Shown here: piece by piece, positions 61,919 through 64,000 of the stretch
Layout of the letters: the number at the start of each line of letters is the position of its first letter
How positions within the stretch are numbered: the stretch's first letter is position 1
Origin: Eubacteriaceae bacterium
GTDB lineage: Bacteria > Bacillota > Clostridia > Eubacteriales > Anaerofustaceae
Length of the DNA stretch: 64,000 bases
Assembly (NCBI GenBank): GCA_009782515.1
Contig: WRIY01000003.1
Span: 1-64,000 of the forward strand
Direction: 5' to 3'
The notes under the pieces: generated by a model
Told to the model about the DNA's origin: nothing
Seen by the model: only the letters and a program-made list of their open reading frames with translations
Database searches by the model: none
Program-made: the position numbers and the translations under genes

Positions 61919-62542
61919 TTATGGCGTTTGCTGCATATTGCCATAAATTATGAGGTGCAGCCCATCGACAAAGATATCATCGCTTGTGCTTTCTGAATCC
62001 TGAGCCCTAAAAAGGCTTGCAATATCATCGCTAAGCTTAGCGCTTTCGGATCCCGCTCCGTGTTTGTCGGCTTGCTCCTCAATAACATATCCAAATGTAT
62101 AATAAATAACAGTGCGCACAATGCATTGCGCCATGCTTGTTTCAACGTGTGCGCTATATAAAGAAACGAGCGAATACTGCATAAGCCTGGCTAAAGTAAT
62201 AGCAGGGTAAAGATGCGCACCCGCAACTACCCGCCCTCCATCCGGATAGGCCAGCATTGCTTTGCGCAGAAGCAAAATATGCTTGATCAGCCAGTCTTGC
62301 CATGGCTGCCTTGCTTCTCTGGGCTCAAAATCCCCCATGCCTTTGCGCAGAATAAATTCAGCCATATAATCTACAAGCACGGCTTTATTCTTAAAATGCC
62401 AGTAAATCGCCGGATTTTTAACATTTAGCTTTGATGCTATATTGCGCATTGATAAAGCGTCGTAACCGTTTTCGGACAAGAGTTCCAGTGCAGTTTCAAT
62501 TATTTCCTGTTGTTTCCCGCTTAGTTCCAAATCATATTGCAT
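61919..62542 (-). CDS. TetR family transcriptional regulator
   Basis: The 207-residue repressor has the TetR DNA-binding helix-turn-helix (ELLSENGYDALSMRNIASKLNVKNPAIYWHFKNKAVLVDYM) at residues about 18-60, followed by an all-helical ligand domain resembling TetR class C-termini (VVAGAHLYP). ATG 62542 is used, with AAAGG upstream. It is divergent from an amidohydrolase gene. The two TTAGCA(G/C)TGCTAA palindromes in between are its likely operators, one over its own -35 and one just after the amidohydrolase promoter. Confidence 0.88.
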   Translation of the reverse strand: MQYDLELSGKQQEIIETALELLSENGYDALSMRNIASKLNVKNPAIYWHFKNKAVLVDYMAEFILRKGMGDFEPREARQPWQDWLIKHILLLRKAMLAYPDGGRVVAGAHLYPAITLARLMQYSLVSLYSAHVETSMAQCIVRTVIYYTFGYVIEEQADKHGAGSESAKLSDDIASLFRAQDSESTSDDIFVDGLHLIIYGNMQQTP

Positions 62543-62563
62543 ATATTTTTTGCCTTTTGCTTC

Positions 62564-62593
62564 ATTATAGCATGAACTCTTTAGCAGTGCTAA
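62564..62593 (-). promoter_or_regulatory. tetR promoter overlapped by operator 1
   Basis: On the minus strand TTAGCA (62593-62588), an 18-nt spacer and TATAAT (62569-62564) form the promoter. The 13-bp palindrome TTAGCAGTGCTAA (62581-62593) covers its -35, which would give autorepression. Confidence 0.6.
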
Positions 62594-62611
62594 ATAATTT
62601 TGAAATAACCC

Positions 62612-62641
62612 TTGACACACTCTCCTCAGCAATGGTAAAGT
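62612..62641 (+). promoter_or_regulatory. Promoter of the amidohydrolase gene
   Basis: TTGACA (62612-62617), an 18-nt spacer and TAAAGT (62636-62641). It lies between the two operators; the message would have a leader of roughly 180 nt. Confidence 0.55.
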
Positions 62642-62652
62642 AAAAGTGCAAT

Positions 62653-62665
62653 TTAGCACTGCTAA
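62653..62665. promoter_or_regulatory. Operator 2 for the TetR-type regulator
   Basis: TTAGCACTGCTAA differs from operator 1 only at the central base. It begins 12 nt after the -10 of the amidohydrolase promoter, so binding would block initiation. Confidence 0.65.
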
Positions 62666-62832
62666 GGAAAGATGCGAAAAAGACAAGGCATATTGTTCCA
62701 GGTTATCGATTCATAAAGCGCGCACGAGCAATGCTTGCCACAGCAAAACGCTTTATGGCAAAAAGGCGCAATGCGCCTCTGAAAGCATAAATGCGCATCG
62801 AAAGCGATAGCTAAATCCAGTGGAGGTGAATA

Positions 62833-64000
62833 ATGATCGCCAATTCAAATGAGCAAATGAGCGCAATAGTCAACGCGCGTATTTTCGATGGCGTAAATAT
62901 TATCAGCGGCAGCAATCGCGCTGTGCTGATTAAAGGCAGATACATAGAGGCTGTAACTGATAAACTGCCTGAAAAAACACGCATTATTGACGCAAAGGGG
63001 GCTACGCTGATTCCAGGCCTAATTGATTCCCACGTGCACACTGATATTGGCGGCTTATGCGATGCTTTAAAATTCGGGGTAACGACTGAGCTTGAGATGA
63101 TGGGGCGCTGGACAAAAAAACAACGCGAACAAATAGCTGGCCGAGATGATATTGCTGATTTGCGCTCTCCCGGAATGGGCGCAACGCCAAAAGGGGGGCA
63201 CCCAACTGAATATGCATCTCAAAGCTTGCTGAACCGCTTGTTTGTCCGCTACCTATTCCCGTTCGTGCAAACACCCCGACAAGCGGTTAAATTCGTAAAC
63301 AAACAGATTTCCAGTGGAGCTGACTATATAAAAATATTCATCGAAGACGGAAGCTGCATTGGCTACCCTGGGCTTGCGGAATTAGATGATGCGACGATAA
63401 GAGCAGCAATAGACGAAGCGCACAGGCACAATAAGCTCACAATCGCGCATGTAACAACGGCTGATGCAACACACAGGGCTATCAGCGCCGGAATTGATGG
63501 GCTTGGCCATCTTTTTTTCGACTGCAATTCGAATCCAGCGCTTATTGAGCGAATTGCAAAGTCCGGTGTGTTTGTCATACCTACCACCGTAACTCTTTCG
63601 AGCGCGTTCGGCAACACTGCTGCAGATTTGGCTGCTGACAGCCGTGTATCTTCAAAGCTGAGCAAGGAATGGCTTAGCTCCCTCTCCCGCAGCATGAATG
63701 TCTACCCGAAGGGAAAACTCGAAAACGCCTTCGCAGCTATAAAAGCTCTCCACAGCTGTGGCGTAGACATCCTGGCTGGCTCTGATGTGTCGGAGCCAAC
63801 ACCGGAGCTGGGCGGCCTGGCACATGGCGCGAGCCTTCACCATGAATTGCAGTTACTGGCCGCAGCTGGCCTTAAGCCCATTGAGGCTTTGCGATGCGCT
63901 GCTTTCACGCCTGCGAAAAGGTTTGCTCTAAGCGATCGCGGAAGCATATCTGCCGGCAAATTGGCTGACCTTGTATTAATAGAAGGAAATCCAATGGACT
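62833..64000 (+). CDS. Amidohydrolase (imidazolonepropionase-like), cut by window edge
   Basis: The visible 389 residues show a metal-dependent amidohydrolase. The N-terminal strand domain (AIVNARIFDGVNIISGSNRAV, split) comes first, then the metal motif DSHVHTD, a YIKIFIEDGS strand with the usual Lys, AHVTTADATHRAISAGIDGLGHL with His ligands, and AGSDVSEP with the catalytic Asp. It ends in a typical GKLADLVLIEGNPM segment, so only a few residues lie beyond base 64000. GGAGGTGA precedes ATG 62833. Substrates are cyclic amides or peptides in relatives; the specific one is unknown. Expression is probably controlled by the divergent TetR-type repressor. Confidence 0.85.
   Translation, partial: MIANSNEQMSAIVNARIFDGVNIISGSNRAVLIKGRYIEAVTDKLPEKTRIIDAKGATLIPGLIDSHVHTDIGGLCDALKFGVTTELEMMGRWTKKQREQIAGRDDIADLRSPGMGATPKGGHPTEYASQSLLNRLFVRYLFPFVQTPRQAVKFVNKQISSGADYIKIFIEDGSCIGYPGLAELDDATIRAAIDEAHRHNKLTIAHVTTADATHRAISAGIDGLGHLFFDCNSNPALIERIAKSGVFVIPTTVTLSSAFGNTAADLAADSRVSSKLSKEWLSSLSRSMNVYPKGKLENAFAAIKALHSCGVDILAGSDVSEPTPELGGLAHGASLHHELQLLAAAGLKPIEALRCAAFTPAKRFALSDRGSISAGKLADLVLIEGNPMD

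Overview
The window reads as a chromosomal segment of an anaerobic, spore-forming-lineage Firmicute (Clostridia-like). The evidence is a sigma-K-type sigma factor with a pro-sequence, a CIRCE operator in front of groES-groEL, the Gram-positive gene order rho-rpmE / sua5-ywlE-rpiB-upp, an oxygen-sensitive sulfatase-maturase type radical SAM enzyme, a teichoic-acid-type glycerophosphotransferase and strong Shine-Dalgarno sites throughout. The genus cannot be named from the sequence alone. Base composition is moderate, except for a clearly AT-rich stretch around 1820-2860.

Layout. (1) 1-3049 is the right end of an integrated element: a truncated primase-polymerase/helicase, a gene remnant, nested inverted repeats, an AT-rich HNH nuclease gene, and a 23-bp copy of a tRNA 3' end (3027-3049) that looks like attR. 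The intact tRNA should lie left of the window. (2) 3398-10521 holds stand-alone metabolic genes: a uroporphyrinogen-decarboxylase-family methyltransferase, a YoaK/DUF1275 membrane protein, beta-carbonic anhydrase, ferritin, a dienelactone-hydrolase/anSME pair and an M42 aminopeptidase. (3) 10746-16195 is a five-gene oligopeptide/dipeptide ABC importer operon. (4) 16908-21842 holds hflX and two tandem, separately terminated murE paralogues with a lysine-type (not DAP-type) specificity motif. (5) 21880-27317 holds a membrane-anchored GIY-YIG protein, two alpha/beta hydrolases, split coaB and coaC, an M20D amidohydrolase and a lipoprotein. (6) 27351-34224 holds the yhaO-yhaN-mnmA unit and a two-component system. 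The YhaN-like ATPase carries a membrane hairpin at the centre of its coiled coil, and its YhaO partner has lost the GNHD motif. (7) 34313-38507 is argCJBD. (8) 38584-41693 holds a zinc-ribbon membrane protein, a second UROD-family methyltransferase and a secreted FN3 protein. (9) 41820-49119 is housekeeping: groSL, hslVU, rpsB-tsf-pyrH-frr. (10) 49222-54404 holds a CDP-glycerol glycerophosphotransferase, a very acidic orphan protein, sigK with a hairpin over its ribosome-binding site, a YgjP-like metalloprotease and DegV. (11) 54623-60600 holds rpmE, a Rho factor with two RNA-binding domains, sua5, ywlE, rpiB, upp, dCMP deaminase and a small HTH protein. (12) 60904-64000 holds metA and a divergent TetR/amidohydrolase pair with two matching palindromic operators.

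The least ordinary items are the tandem-domain Rho, the membrane-hairpin YhaN with a catalytically degenerate YhaO, the hairpin that buries the sigK ribosome-binding site and also resembles a terminator, the duplicated lysine-type murE, and the attR junction with its truncated replication gene and HNH cargo. No rRNA gene, complete tRNA, CRISPR array or complete insertion sequence was seen.
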